From the NCBI GenBank assembly GCA_025093985.1, contig JACAAK010000025.1:1-64000 (forward strand): a DNA stretch of 64,000 bases, written 5' to 3'. Positions 8,850 to 20,867 of the stretch are shown here, in pieces. The position numbers and the translations under genes are program-made. A model generated the notes under the pieces. It saw only the letters and a list, made by a program, of their open reading frames with translations, had not been told where the DNA came from and did no database searches. This DNA is from Calvatia gigantea (taxonomy: Eukaryota > Basidiomycota > Agaricomycetes > Agaricales > Lycoperdaceae). Numbering within the stretch: position 1 is the first letter of the stretch; each line of letters opens with the position of its first letter.

Positions 8850-10156
8850 TTGTAATTATCTACAAGTGAATTTTTGGCAATTGTGTCATTGTTGAAATCA
8901 AATTCAGCATCCTCTGGATAATAGCTACTCTGTCAGGGTTGATATCCATTGACAATATAAGTTGGGAGGTTTGAGGAAACTGCTCGAGGACTCAAGAGTT
9001 GACGTAATTGTTTGAGATTTCTGACGTCCTTGGATTTGTCAGTGCATTTTGGAGTGAATTTTAGGGCATACTTAGGCCCAGTAGTAGTGACTGTTGTCGG
9101 AACAGAAGTGGAGGAAGGAGAGTCGGTCTTGGTGTTCTGAGTTGAATCAAAATGGGCAGTGTTGTTGGCATGTTGATTGGAGGTGTCAGCATGAGTAGAT
9201 AGATCGGTGAGGGCCTTGGGGCCATGGGAGAGGGAAGTGGTAACCCTGACAAGAGGTGTACTGGTGTGGTGAAACTCCTCCTTGTGTTGGAGTTCATAAA
9301 GGGCATCTGGGGGGAGATCCTTGTGGTCAACTCCTGGATAAGGATTTCTGACACAAAACTTTGCAAAGTGCCCAGGGCCTTTCATTCTGCAGTGAATGCA
9401 GTAGTATTTTTGGCATTGTGTCTTGAAATGGCCCATTCCAAGACATATCTCGCAGTATATGTCTTGACATTGAGTCGGAACAGATTGTCAGGAGGAAGTT
9501 GCAGCAAGCTGTCAAGTAGCTTGTGCAGTTGGAACAGTTGGAATACTCCTGTTTGCAGGAGCCACATTTGAAGGTTGGGGTAATCGATGAGTAGTGACAG
9601 GAGTTGGTGGCGGGGAAGGTTGTCAGGAGCTTCCAGTATTTGTCACAGGTTGGTCTGCAACTTGTTTACTGAGGACTAGAGTTGGTTCCTCAGTGGATTG
9701 TGGAAGGGTCTTGAGCATTCACTCAATAACTCTAAGATGGGGGCCCATAATAAGATGGCCAGTGAGATCATTGTAGTGGAGTGTGGTGCTCTGGAGTGCC
9801 TTGTGGTAATTGCATTGTGCAATTCTTGCTTCATCAAATGCAAGCCCGACCTCTTGCACTCAGTGAGTGAGTCTAGTATTCCTGCTGTAAGTGGACACAA
9901 AGTCAGCAGTTGCTTGTTCAGATGAAAGAGTGGATCGAAGGGTGGCATCCTGAAGTGACAATGTTGTAGTTTGACTTTGTTGTTTCATAGAGTTTGAACC
10001 AGAGGTTCATATTCTCAGTGGTGGTGTTGATGATATGACTGGAGAAGGTGGGGGTGTAGGAGTTTTGGGGAGAGGGCTTTCATGAGAAGAGGAGAAGGAA
10101 GAGTTATCAGAGGTAAGAGTAGGAGTAGTAGTAGGCTTTAAGAAAACCCTAGACAT
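8850..10156 (-). pseudogene. Gy-C1 reverse copy, ORF3 with CCHC zinc knuckles
   Basis: This is the third ORF of the reverse-strand Gy-C1 copy, downstream of pol. Reading leftward it starts at ATG 10156-10154 (MSRVFLKP), runs through a Ser/Thr/Pro-rich segment and a helical segment, then two zinc knuckles near 9460-9360 (CEICLGMGHFKTQC, then CIHCRMKGPGHFAKFC with wider CX2CX6HX4C spacing). It ends in an acidic tail (YYPEDAEFDFNN). The frame is broken by several stops. The best open part is 9436-8933. The forward partner is at 14034-15348. Two knuckles suggest nucleic-acid binding, possibly a second Gag-like protein; that role is inferred. Confidence 0.7.
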
Positions 10157-10189
10157 TTGGGTTGTTGGATTTTCTACGTCAAGTCATGG

Positions 10190-12710
10190 TCTCTTTTATA
10201 CTCTTTGAGTTCCTCTTTTGCATTTTCTAAGTTTACTTCTGGTTCCCATGAATCCTTAGTAGGTCCATAGCCTTTCCATCAAATGAGGTATTCTTGTTTG
10301 ACTCCTGTACACTTCTTTCAGAATCTATGTTTCAGAATTCCTTCTATCTGGTATTGTTCTTCACCTTCTATTAGGTCTGGTGGTGGGTTTTCATTGTGTT
10401 TCCCATAAATATCATTCTCTATCATCAGTGTTAGAAGAGAAGTATGGAACCTGTTGTGTATCTTCTATTTCTTTGGTAGTTTTAGTTTGTAAGTTGTAGT
10501 GGAGGTTTTATGGATGATTTCAAAAGGTCTTTCTCTTCTTTGACTAAGTTTCTTTGATAGATAGGGTAGTGGTAAGTTCCAGTTGTCTAACCACACTTTA
10601 TCTCCAACTTTGAATGGCTTCCATGGTCTAAAGTTCTTTTGTGCCATCTTTTGTCTTGTTAATTTGTGTACTTCTAAAGCCACTTCTCAGATCTTTTGTA
10701 AATAAAGGGTTGTTTTGTTAATTGAGGGTACAGATGTATTCTCTTGATCTTCTAGTGTTGTAAATGCTATTGGATTTGTTCCATATAGAAGTTCATATGG
10801 GGAATGTGTTCTTCTGCTATGAGGTTTCATATTGTGTATGAATTCTATCATTGGTAAAGCTCTTGTCCAAGAGTTTGGGTTCTTTGATGTATATGCTGCT
10901 AGATAGAATTCTATTTCTTGATTGTATCTTTCAGTTGTTCCATCTGTTTGAGGATGATATGCTGTTGAAAATGCTGGTTTAATATTCAGCTTTTCATAGA
11001 GTTTTTGCATTGATTTCACTGCAAATCTTGGATCTCTATCTGATATTATCTTTGTTGGGGTTCCAAATTTTGAAAATATTTTCTCAAACAGTATGTCTGC
11101 TACTCCTTGTGCTGTAATATTTTTGTTTGTTTTTGTTAGTACTATCCCCTTCATAAGTCCATGGTCCACTATGGACAGGATAGTATCATATCCATTATCT
11201 TCTAGTAAATTGGTGATTAAATCCATTGATATTTGTGTAAATGGTTTAATTGATTTTGGTCCAGGTATTGGTTGTATTGGTGGTTTTGTTGGATGTCTAT
11301 TGATTTTATATTGTTGACATATATTGCATCCTTTTATATAGTTTTGAATATATGTATTCATTCCTGGCCAATATATTTCTTTATTGAGTTTCTTAATGGT
11401 TACTGATATTCCTGGGTGTCCTGATGTTTCATGGTCATGTGTGTTCCTCAGGATTTTTCTTTTTATTTCTGCATTTTCAGGTTTAACTATTTTATTTTGA
11501 AATAGGTATAATCTGTTTTCTTCTTTATATTTTGATTTATCCAAAATTTGTGATTCATTTCTTTTAATTTCATTTTTTATTTTTTCAGTGATGAAATTTA
11601 TGAAATGTTCCTTTGGAATTGTGACAATATTTTTGTTATCTTTCTTGTCAATTTTATAATCTGGTCTTCTACTTAATGCATCTGTTAATATATTCTTTTG
11701 TCCTAGTAAATGTTTTATTTGATAGTTGAATTGTGTCATGTATAATGTCCATCTTGCTTGTCTTTAATTTAGATTTTGTGGAGCTTTCCATCTTGTTAGG
11801 TTTTTGTGATCAGACTATATAATGAATGGATATGGGGTTCCTTCTAAATAATGTCTCCATTCCTTTAATGCTCTAATTATAGCAAGGAATTCTCTGTCAG
11901 AGGTATGATAATTCTGTTCTGCTGGGTTCAGGGTTCAGGAATAGTATGCTATGGGATGTTTATCTCCATTCGTGTCTCTTTATAAAAGTACCACTCCTGT
12001 AGCATTTAAGAATGCATCACATTTTATTTCGAATGGTTTATTTTCATTGATCATTTGAAATATTGGTGCCATTAAAAAGGCTTGTTTAAGCTTTTCAAAT
12101 GATTTTTGTGCTTCTGACATCCATAAGAAATTTGTTGTTTTTCTTAATAATGTGTTCAATGGTGTTGCTATTTCTGAATAATTCTTTATGAATTTTATGT
12201 AGAAATTGCAAAATCCTGTAAATTGTCAAACATGTCTTGCTGTTGTTGGTATTGGCCAATTCTTTATTCCATCCAATTTTATTGGATCCATTTTTATTTC
12301 ATCTAGTTTTATTATTACTCCTAGATATTCGAGTTCTTGTTTCTTGAATTCATATTTTTCTGTTTTTAGGAATAAATTATGATCTTGTAATCTTTTGAGA
12401 ACTTCTTTAGTTAAGAAGTCTAGATCTTTTATGTCTTTTGCATGAATGAGAATGTTGTCTATGTATACAATTACTCCTTCTTTATCTATTAAATCTCTAA
12501 ATATTGAATCTATCATGCTTTGAAAAGTTGCTGGAGAATTGGTCATTCCAAAGAACATAACAGTTGGTTCAAATAATCCTTCAGTTGTTCTGAAGGCTGC
12601 TTTCCATTCATCACCTTTGTGAATTCTTACATTATTATATCCTAATCATACATCTAATTTTGTAAAATATTTCGAATTTTTAAGTTTATCCATAATTCTT
12701 GAAAAATACC
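10190..12710 (-). pseudogene. pol: Gy-C1 reverse copy, pol (RT to chromodomain)
   Basis: Read leftward: reverse transcriptase (12700-12226, with GLFEPTVMFFGMTNSPATF and catalytic YIDN instead of YMDD, an Asp to Asn change); RNase H (about 12100-11760, frame broken); integrase (11739-10687, with HHCC finger, core Asp in SMDLITNL and SDRDPRF, and Glu in TTERYNQE); then the integrase tail and chromodomain to about 10190. The 5' half, including protease and gag, is missing: the copy ends abruptly at 12710 against the oppositely oriented copy. Stops and the lost catalytic Asp show it is dead. Confidence 0.85.
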
Positions 12711-14016
12711 TGAAAATGCAGAAATAAAAAGAAAAATCCTGAAGAATGCACATGACCATGAAACATCAGGACACCCAGGAATATCAGTAACCATTAAGAA
12801 ACTCAATAAAGAAATATATTGGCCAGGAATGAATACATATATTCAAAACTATATAAAAAGATGCAATATATGTCAACAATATAAAATCAATAGATATCCA
12901 ATGAAACCACCAATGCAGCCAATACCTGGACCAAAATCAATTAAACCATTTACACAAATATCAATGGATTTAATCACCAACTTACCAGAAGATAATGGAT
13001 ATGATACTATCCTGTCCATAGTGGACTATGGACTTACAAAGGGGATAGTACTAACAAAAACAAACAAAAATATTATGGCACAAGGAGTAGTAGACATACT
13101 GTTTGAGAAAATATTTTCAAAATTTGGAACCCCAACAAAGATAATATCAGACAGAGATCCAAGATTTGCAGTGAAATCAATGCAAAAACTCTATAGAAAG
13201 CTGAATATTAAACTAGTGTTCTCAACAGCATATCATCCTCAAACAGATGGAATGACTGAAAGATACAATCAAGAAATAGAATTCTATTTAGCAGCATATA
13301 TGTCAAAGAACCCAAACTCTTGGACAAGAGCTTTACTAATGATAGAATTCATACACAATACAAAACCTCATAGTGGAAGAACACATTCTCCATATAAACT
13401 TCTATATGGAACAAATCCAATAGCATTTACAACACTAGAAGATCAAGAGAATACATCTGTACCCTCAATTAACAAAACAACCCTTTATTTACAAAAGATC
13501 TGAGAAGTGGCTTTAGAAGTACACAAATTAACAAGACAAAAGATGGCACAAAAGAACTTTAGACCATGGAAGCCATTCAAAGTTGGAGATAAAGTGTGGT
13601 TAGACAACTGGAACTTACCACTACCCTATCTATCAAAGAAACTTAGTCAAAGAAGAGAAGGACCTTTTGAAATCATCCATAAAACCTCCACTACAACTTA
13701 TGAACTAAAACTACTGAAGAAGTGGAAGATACACAATAGATTTCATGCTTCTCTTCTAACACCAATGATAGAGAATGACATTTATGGGAAACACAATGAA
13801 AACCCACCACCAGACCTAATAGAAGGCAAAGAACAATACCAGATAGAAGGAATTCTGAAACACAGATTCTGAAAGAAGCATACAGGAGTCAAATGAGAAT
13901 ACCCCATTCAATGGAAAGACTATGGACCTACTGAGGATTCATGGGAACCAGAAGTAAACTTAGAAAATGCAAAAGAGGAACTTGAAGAGTATAAAAGAGA
14001 CCATGACTTGACATAG
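12711..14016 (+). pseudogene. pol: Gy-C1 forward copy, pol C-terminal half (integrase and chromodomain)
   Basis: The copy begins inside the linker just before the integrase zinc finger (HDHETSGHPG) and runs through the finger (CNICQQYK), DDE core (SMDLITNL; SDRDPRF; TERYNQE) and tail. One TGA at 13501-13503 separates the open parts 12829-13503 and 13507-13872. A chromodomain with WKDYG..EDSWEPE follows to TAG 14014-14016. It is a close inverted match to 11490-10190. Confidence 0.85.
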
Positions 14017-14033
14017 AAAATCCAACAACCCAA

Positions 14034-15348
14034 ATGTCTAGGGTTTTCTTAAAGCCTACCACTCCTACTCTCACCCCTGACAACTCTTCCTCCTCTTTCT
14101 CTCATGAAAGCACTATCCCCAAGACTCCTACACCCCCTCTTTCTCCAGTCTTATCACAGACACCACCACTGAGAGTATGAACCCCTGGTTTGGACTCTAA
14201 GGCTAAACAAAGTCAAACTATGACATTGACACTTCAGAATGCTGCCCTATGATCTACTCTTTCATCTGAATGAGCAACCACCGACTTTGTGTCCACTTAC
14301 AGCAGGGATACTCAACTTGCTAACTGAGTACAAGAAGTCAGGCTTGCTTTTGATGAAGCAAGAATTGCATGACACAATTACCACAAGGCACTCCAGAGTG
14401 CTACACTCCACTACAATGACCTCTCTTGCAATCTTATCATAGGCCCCCATCTTAGGGCTATTGAGCGAACACTCAAGGCCATTACACAACCCGCTGAGGA
14501 ACCAACTCCAGTCCTCAGTAAACAAGTTGCAGACTAACCTGTGATGAATCCTGGAAGCTCCCAACAACCTTCCCCACCACCAACTCCCATCACTCCTTGT
14601 TGACTACCCCAATCTTCAAATGTGGCTCCTGTAAACAGGAGTGTTTCGACTCCACCAACTGCACAAGCTACTTGACAGCTTGCTGCAACTTCTCCCCCAA
14701 TGACCTCTCTCAACTCAATGTCAAGACCTTCACTGCAAGATATGTCTTGGAATGGGCCATTTCAAGACACAATGCCAAAAGTACTACTGCATACATTGCA
14801 GAATAAAAGGTCCTGGGCACTTTGCAAAATTTTGTGCCCAAAATCCTTATCTGGGAGTTGACTGCAAGGATCTCCCTCCAGATGCCCTTTTTGAACTCCA
14901 ACACAAAGAGGAGTTTCACCACACTGGTACACCTCTCATTGGAGTTACCACCTTCCTCTCCTATGGCCCCAAGGCCCTTACTGATATACCTTCCCATGCC
15001 GACACCTCCAATCAACATGCCAACAACACCACCTGTTCTGATTCAACTCAGAACACCAAGACCAACACCTACTTCTCCACTTCTCTTCCAACAACTGTCA
15101 CCACTACTGGGCCAAAATATGCCCCAAAATTCACTCCCAAGCATTCTGACAAATCCAAGGACATCAGAAACCTTAAACAACTATGTTGACCCTCAAGTCC
15201 TCAAACAGTTTCCTCAAACCTCCCAACTTATATCATCGATGGATATTAACCCCAACAGGGTAGCTATTATCCAGAGGATGCTAAATTTGATTTCGACGAT
15301 GACGCAATCACAAACATCACAGGTAAACCAGTAGAATACATGATCTGA
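14034..15348 (+). pseudogene. Gy-C1 forward copy, ORF3 with CCHC zinc knuckles
   Basis: It starts at ATG 14034, 17 bases after the pol stop, and ends at TGA 15346-15348. Features in order: MSRVFLKP start; Thr/Ser/Pro-rich segment; helical middle (about 14280-14500); CEICLGMGHFKTQC-type knuckle near 14730-14772 and CIHCRIKGPGHFAKFC near 14782-14832; variable Thr-rich segment; acidic tail YYPEDAKFDFDDD. Several TGA/TAG stops break it. It matches the reverse copy at 8850-10156. I know no named family for it; its position after pol parallels ORF3 of Gy-A and Gy-D. Confidence 0.72.
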
Positions 15349-15567
15349 ATAATTTACTTGTAAATAAATTCTTACTTTACTTCACTACTTCACTATAGTA
15401 GCAAATTATGAAAACTTTATATACTTGTACTTGTATTTAGAAAGAAAAATTCTTTACAAAAATAATAAAAAAAATGTTACACTCAAAAACTTATAAAATA
15501 AAACATAAAAACTTTAAAATTTCTTAAAAAGAAAAATAGATGAGACATCTATGATAGAAAAGGATAA
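15349..15567 (+). other. Gy-C1 3' untranslated, AT-rich segment
   Basis: A non-coding AT-rich stretch with A-runs lies between the ORF3 stop and the 3' LTR. It is mirrored by 8607-8849 on the other arm. A polypurine-like AGAAAAGGATAA lies just before the LTR start. Confidence 0.6.
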
Positions 15568-16114
15568 TGTTATGAACTTGCATATTTACTTAGATAATAC
15601 AGGTTCTAGAACACCTTGAAGACTAGCATATATCTAGACAGATCTAGAACGTAGCTAGACTTACCTAGAACTTAATACACATAAATAGTACAGCTTATGT
15701 CATAATTCAAAGTTGTACCACTTTGAAGTCATACCACTTTTCTAATACCATATATAGACATGTAACATATGAATACAGTACAATATAGTAGTACACTGCT
15801 ATAGTATATAAACCCCTCAACTTGACCAGTAGACAGCATCATTTCTACTTGGTTAGGTGGAGACTCAATCTATAACTCTTAACACACTCTTACTCTCTGC
15901 TCTTAAGATGTTGCTTCTAAACTATTAAGCATACTCCATAAGACATTAAGGAGTTATACTCTGAGGATAGACCTTTGATCGTAAGACTTAAGAATATCCA
16001 AAGTAGTTGTATTACTTTGTCTATTCTTTGAGCCTTTGAGGAGGAGTCCCCTTTGATATCATCTGCATGATAGATATCAGGTCAGCTTAGTAATAAGCTG
16101 ATCTCACTATAACA
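15568..16114 (+). repeat. Gy-C1 LTR, forward
   Basis: This LTR is 547 bases long, starting TGTTATGAACTTGC and ending GATCTCACTATAACA. TATATAAACCCCTC near 15800 is the likely TATA region. The flank after it (CATCC) does not match the flank before the left LTR (CAGAC), so the outer ends of the pair are not a simple insertion site. Confidence 0.88.
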
Positions 16115-16900
16115 CATCCCATAGAGATATTCTACTTTCAAAGAATTTGAAGTAGAAATCCTAAAACACTTCACCCCAGTAGACAAACAAATCACTGTAT
16201 AATGACAATGGTACAAACTAAAGCAAAATAAATCTTCAGCTGAAGATTTCAACCTCAAATTTCAATGTCTTGCATTGATCAGAGGCATCCAAGACAATGA
16301 AGCTCTGATCAAACAGTATAAATGTGGACTCAATCCTTCTCTAGCCAGAGAAGTCTGGACAAGAAAGGAAGAACTACCTGAAACTATTGCAGAATGGTAT
16401 ACCAATGCTATACAATGAGATTCAGTCAATTGCCAAGCAGATGCAATGTGGCCTCAAAATTTCCCTTCAAACCCAAACCCCTATCAGCTGCCATGATTCC
16501 CTCAGTGAAACTATCAACCCCATTTTCAACCAAACAACCAACCTCAATGAACAATTCATGAAGTACAAACTGAACTGCAAGACTACCATGAACCACTATA
16601 TAAAGATAAAGATCAATATTATCCTGAACAAGAATCAGATAATACTTATGATGTCTATGACCCTGACAACCCTAAACTACAATTAAATGCTGTATTCACT
16701 GCTGAGCAAGTAGCTCACTACAAAGCCAGAAAATGCATAGGTTGTGGAAAATTCAGACATCTTATCAGCAATTGTCTGAATCCTGACCCAAACTTGTCCA
16801 AGAACAAACCTCCAAAATGACCTAACCCTCCACAATGAAGATTTATGCAACCACCATGATACTCACAGCCCCAATGTCCTTAACCCTCTGGAAACCATTC
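16115..16900 (+). pseudogene. gag: Gy-D gag, 5' truncated
   Basis: The translation shows a retrotransposon gag core (NLKFQCLALIRGIQ; CGLNPSLAREVW; ETIAEWYTNAIQ), then a Gln/Asn/Pro-rich stretch and one CCHC knuckle near 16735-16780 (CIGCGKFRHLISNC). Many TGA and a few TAG codons interrupt it. The start and the 5' LTR are missing, replaced by the C1 LTR that ends at 16114. Confidence 0.75.
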
Positions 16901-19900
16901 CATCCCAAACTGAAAGATCTCTACACTTGATATTCAAGCAATGATCAGAGAACTCCCAATTGACAAACAAATGGAATTTAGAGAAGCCTATATCTCTGAC
17001 CTGACACTCAAATCCTTTGGGGATTTTTAATGGTGTCACCTGATCTTGTAAAGAAATTGCTGGGTGACCCACAAATTAATCTAATCAAACTCTCCACCTT
17101 GAACAACAAAGCATCAATCTTTCTACCTATTGAGTTAAACTAAGATCACCTACAAAATATCCCGGTCACTGTATTAATCAACTTGGGAGCCCAAGGAAAC
17201 TTTATCTCATCAACCTTCACTAACACTCATGGATTACAAACCTACATCATTGACCAACCCATTAAAGTATCCAACATGGATGGAACTCCCAATGAAAATG
17301 GATCAATTTATGAAAGCATTGAGCTAAATGCTCTAGTTGATGGAAAACAATGCCATTTTGAAGCCTACATCTCAGGAATAGGAATAAAAGACCTAATCCT
17401 CAGATATCCATGGCTACAACAAACCAATCCAGACATAAACTGGGCTACTCAAGAGTTCAGATGGTGAAACAATGACTACATCATACCCCTTATTGTGAAA
17501 TCCACCAATAGACCTACTGCCATCAATGAAGTCACCTTAAACATTCATGGCATGAATGACATTGAACAATACACCTACCTGGACAAAGACTTTGACCCAC
17601 TTGCCATAAAAGTCTTCAAAGCAATCATCCACTCTGACAAACCAGAACTTTCAATTGATGAACTAGGTTTATTTAGAAAATGTTGACTTTAATGAGTTTC
17701 ATTTAGAACACAAACTCTATGAAATTACCCAAACACCACATGAACTCAAAATCAACATGAAAATCACCCAAGCTACTAGCCTAGCACAGAAATCCACTCT
17801 GAAAGCTGAAACCAAACTACCTAGGAAATACAAGAAGTTTGCATCACTTTTTGACATAAAGAAATCTAAACAATTCCTACCAGATCATCCCTATAATCAC
17901 AAGATTGAACTACTTGATACTTTCAAACTGGAACTAGGAAAAACATATTCCTTATCTCTCCTAGAAACTGAAGAACTCAAGAACATACATACATGAAAAC
18001 CTCTGAAAAGGATACATCCAAGAATCTGAATCCCCCATGGCCTCTTCATTCTTCTTTGTTGGAAAGAAGAATGGAAAACTCTAGCCATGTCAAGATTATC
18101 GGTACCTAAACAAACACATGAAAAAGAATGCTTACTCCATCCCTATGATCATGACTATTATGGATAAACTCCAAGGAGCAAAACTCTTCACAAAAATGGA
18201 CATCCAACTTGGATACAACAACATCTGAATCCAAGAAGGAGATCAATGGAAAGCTGCCTTCAAAACTCCCATCAGACTCTATAAACCAAATGTCATGTTC
18301 TTTGGAATGTACAACTCCTCTGCCACCTTTTAGAAAATGATGGACATAATATTCACCAAAATGCTCAATAAAGAAGGAATTATAATCTACATGGATGACA
18401 TTCTCATCTATGCAAAGACCCAGGAAAAAATGGATTGCCTTATGATGGAAGCCCTCCAAATTCTGAAGGATAACAATCTATACTTGAAACTGGAAAAATG
18501 CGAATTCAATAAAACCCATCTCAAATATCTCAGCATGATAATCTCCTCTGATAAAATTGAAATGGACAATACCAAACTCTGTGGAATAGAAGAATAGCTT
18601 AAACCCTACACTACCTGCAATGTCAGAAAATTTATGGAATTCTGTAACTTCTACTGAAAGTTTATACATCACTATGCTGACATCTCTTGACTCCTTAATG
18701 CCCTACTATCCAAAACAAAGAAATTTGAATGGGAAACCAAAGCAAATGAAGCCTTCAAACAGCTGAAATCAGAATTCATGAAGAAACCTGTCTTACTCAT
18801 GCTGGACCAAACAAAACTGTTCTTCATTGAAACTGATGCCTCAAAATACACCCTAGTAGCCATCCTATCCCAACAAGATACAAATGGAAACTACCACCCA
18901 GTAGCTTTCCTATCAAAAGCATTCAACCCTACCCAATGTAACTATGAATACATGACCAAGAACTCCTTGCCATCATCACAGCACTAGAAGAATGGTGACA
19001 TTACCTAGATGGGGCCCAACATTGTGTAACCATCCAAACCAATCACAAGAACCTTATCTTTTGGAGAAAACCCCAAAATATCTCTAGAAGACAAGCCTGA
19101 TGGCTTGGATTCCTCATACACTTTGACTTCACAATAGAGCATGTCCCTGGAACAAAAATACCAGCTGCTGATGCACTCTCATGAAGACCTGATCACACTC
19201 CAGATGATGACAATGACAATGAAAACATTATTGTTCTACCTAAAGAGGTATTCCTCAGTGAAATCATTGTACTGCCAGATAAACTGTTCATCTCACTCAT
19301 CAATCACAAATTACAAGACAAAATCATCCACTTGTTAAAGTATAATGAAGTCACCATGGAAGCCATGAGATGACTTCTATCAGAATCACCAGAGTCAATA
19401 AACCCAAAATATGGGATCATTTCCATGTCAAATGGACACCTCATGACATACAACAGAAAAATAATAATCTCAGAAGACATGAAACTCCACTGACAAATTA
19501 TCCAATGATACCATGATCACCCTTCTGCCAGACACCCTGGAGAATAGGAAATCTACTGAATGGCCAAAGCCAAAGTATATTGGCCAGAAATGAGCATCTT
19601 TGTATGAAATTATGTTAAAGGATGCAGTGCATGCCAGCAATTCAAGATTAACTGAAACCCCTCTCATCTGCCATTGCAACTGATCCCACTACCCACTTCC
19701 ACTAGACCATTTGTACACATTGCAATGGATCTATTGACTGACCTTCCTAAATCCCATGGATTCAACTCTATTCTGTCCATAGAAGACCATAGACTTATAA
19801 AGGGGGTAATTCTCACTCCTTGTACAAAAGAAATCACTGCCAAATGAATAGCCAATATAATTATAGACAAAGTCTATACCAGATTTGGACTACCAGACAA

Positions 19901-20753
19901 GATAATCTCTGACTGTGACCCTCAATTCTGAGCAAACTCCAGCCAAGCACTTGTGAAGCACTTGGGAATTACCCAGTCATTCTTATTAGCCTACCACCCT
20001 CAATCCAATGGAACTATGGAATGATTCAACCAGGAAATTTCAGCATACCTATCCATCTATTGTACAGGAAACCCCTCTGCCTAGTCTGAAACTCTCCCTA
20101 TCCTCAAATTTTCTCACAACTCAAGAACACACTCCAATCAAAAACAAACCCCCTTTGAACTTATATATGGAACAAAATCCCATAGAATACCCACTATCCT
20201 TGAAGAATCAAATTTCACTACCACTGAAGAAAGAATAGAATCATTAGATCATGTCTGAAGAGAAGCTATAGCTGCCCACAAATTAGCTATGGAACACATG
20301 GAACAACAAATCAAATCTAAATTCAAATCCTTTACCCTAGGACAACAAGTGTGACTTGAATGGAGAAACCTGAAACTCCCATTCAAATCAAACAAAATAG
20401 CACCAAAACACCTCAGACCATTTACAATAAAGGAAGTTCTATCACCATTCTCCTACTGACTTGATCTACCTGAAATATGGAAGATTCACAATGTATTCCA
20501 CACTACCTTTCTCTCCAAACATACCAAAAACAATATCCACAGACCAAACCCAGAACTACCCCTCCCTGATGTGATAGAAGGAGAAGAAGAATATGAAATT
20601 GAAGGTATTCTGAACCACTGAACCAAGAATAGACAAAGGGAATATTACATCAAATGGAAAGATTACGACCACAAAGAAAACTCTTGGGAAAATAAAGCAC
20701 AACTGTTGCCACATGCACAAGAATTGCTGCAAAAATATCAACAGGAACACTAA
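16901..20753 (+). pseudogene. pol: Gy-D pol: protease to chromodomain, decayed
   Basis: Order: protease (17165-17470) with NLGAQGNF where D-S-G-A would be expected, changes explained by G to A and C to T; reverse transcriptase (about 17880-18600) with YMDD at 18388-18399; RNase H (about 18780-19190, ETDASKY); integrase finger (about 19500-19650, HPSARHPG; CSACQQFK); DDE core (MDLLTDLP; SDCDPQF; TMEFNQE-like); tail and chromodomain (EYEIEGILNH; YIKWKDYDHKENSW) to TAA 20751-20753. Dozens of stops are present, most of them TGA at former Arg or Trp codons. Confidence 0.85.
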
Positions 20754-20867
20754 CTAAACACTACTCCACCTAAATGACAAAAAGGACATAAATAGCCAGG
20801 ACAAGAACTGACTCACTCATTCTCCTAACTTACTCCAACATCTCCACAACATTCCCAAATTGTATCA

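Noticed and set aside
16115..20753. Possible genetic code with TGA as a sense codon, because most stops in old elements are TGA
   Set aside because: The intact regions use TGG for Trp and TGA falls mainly at former CGA (Arg) positions; other copies show TGT or CAT at the same codon. Transition decay explains it.
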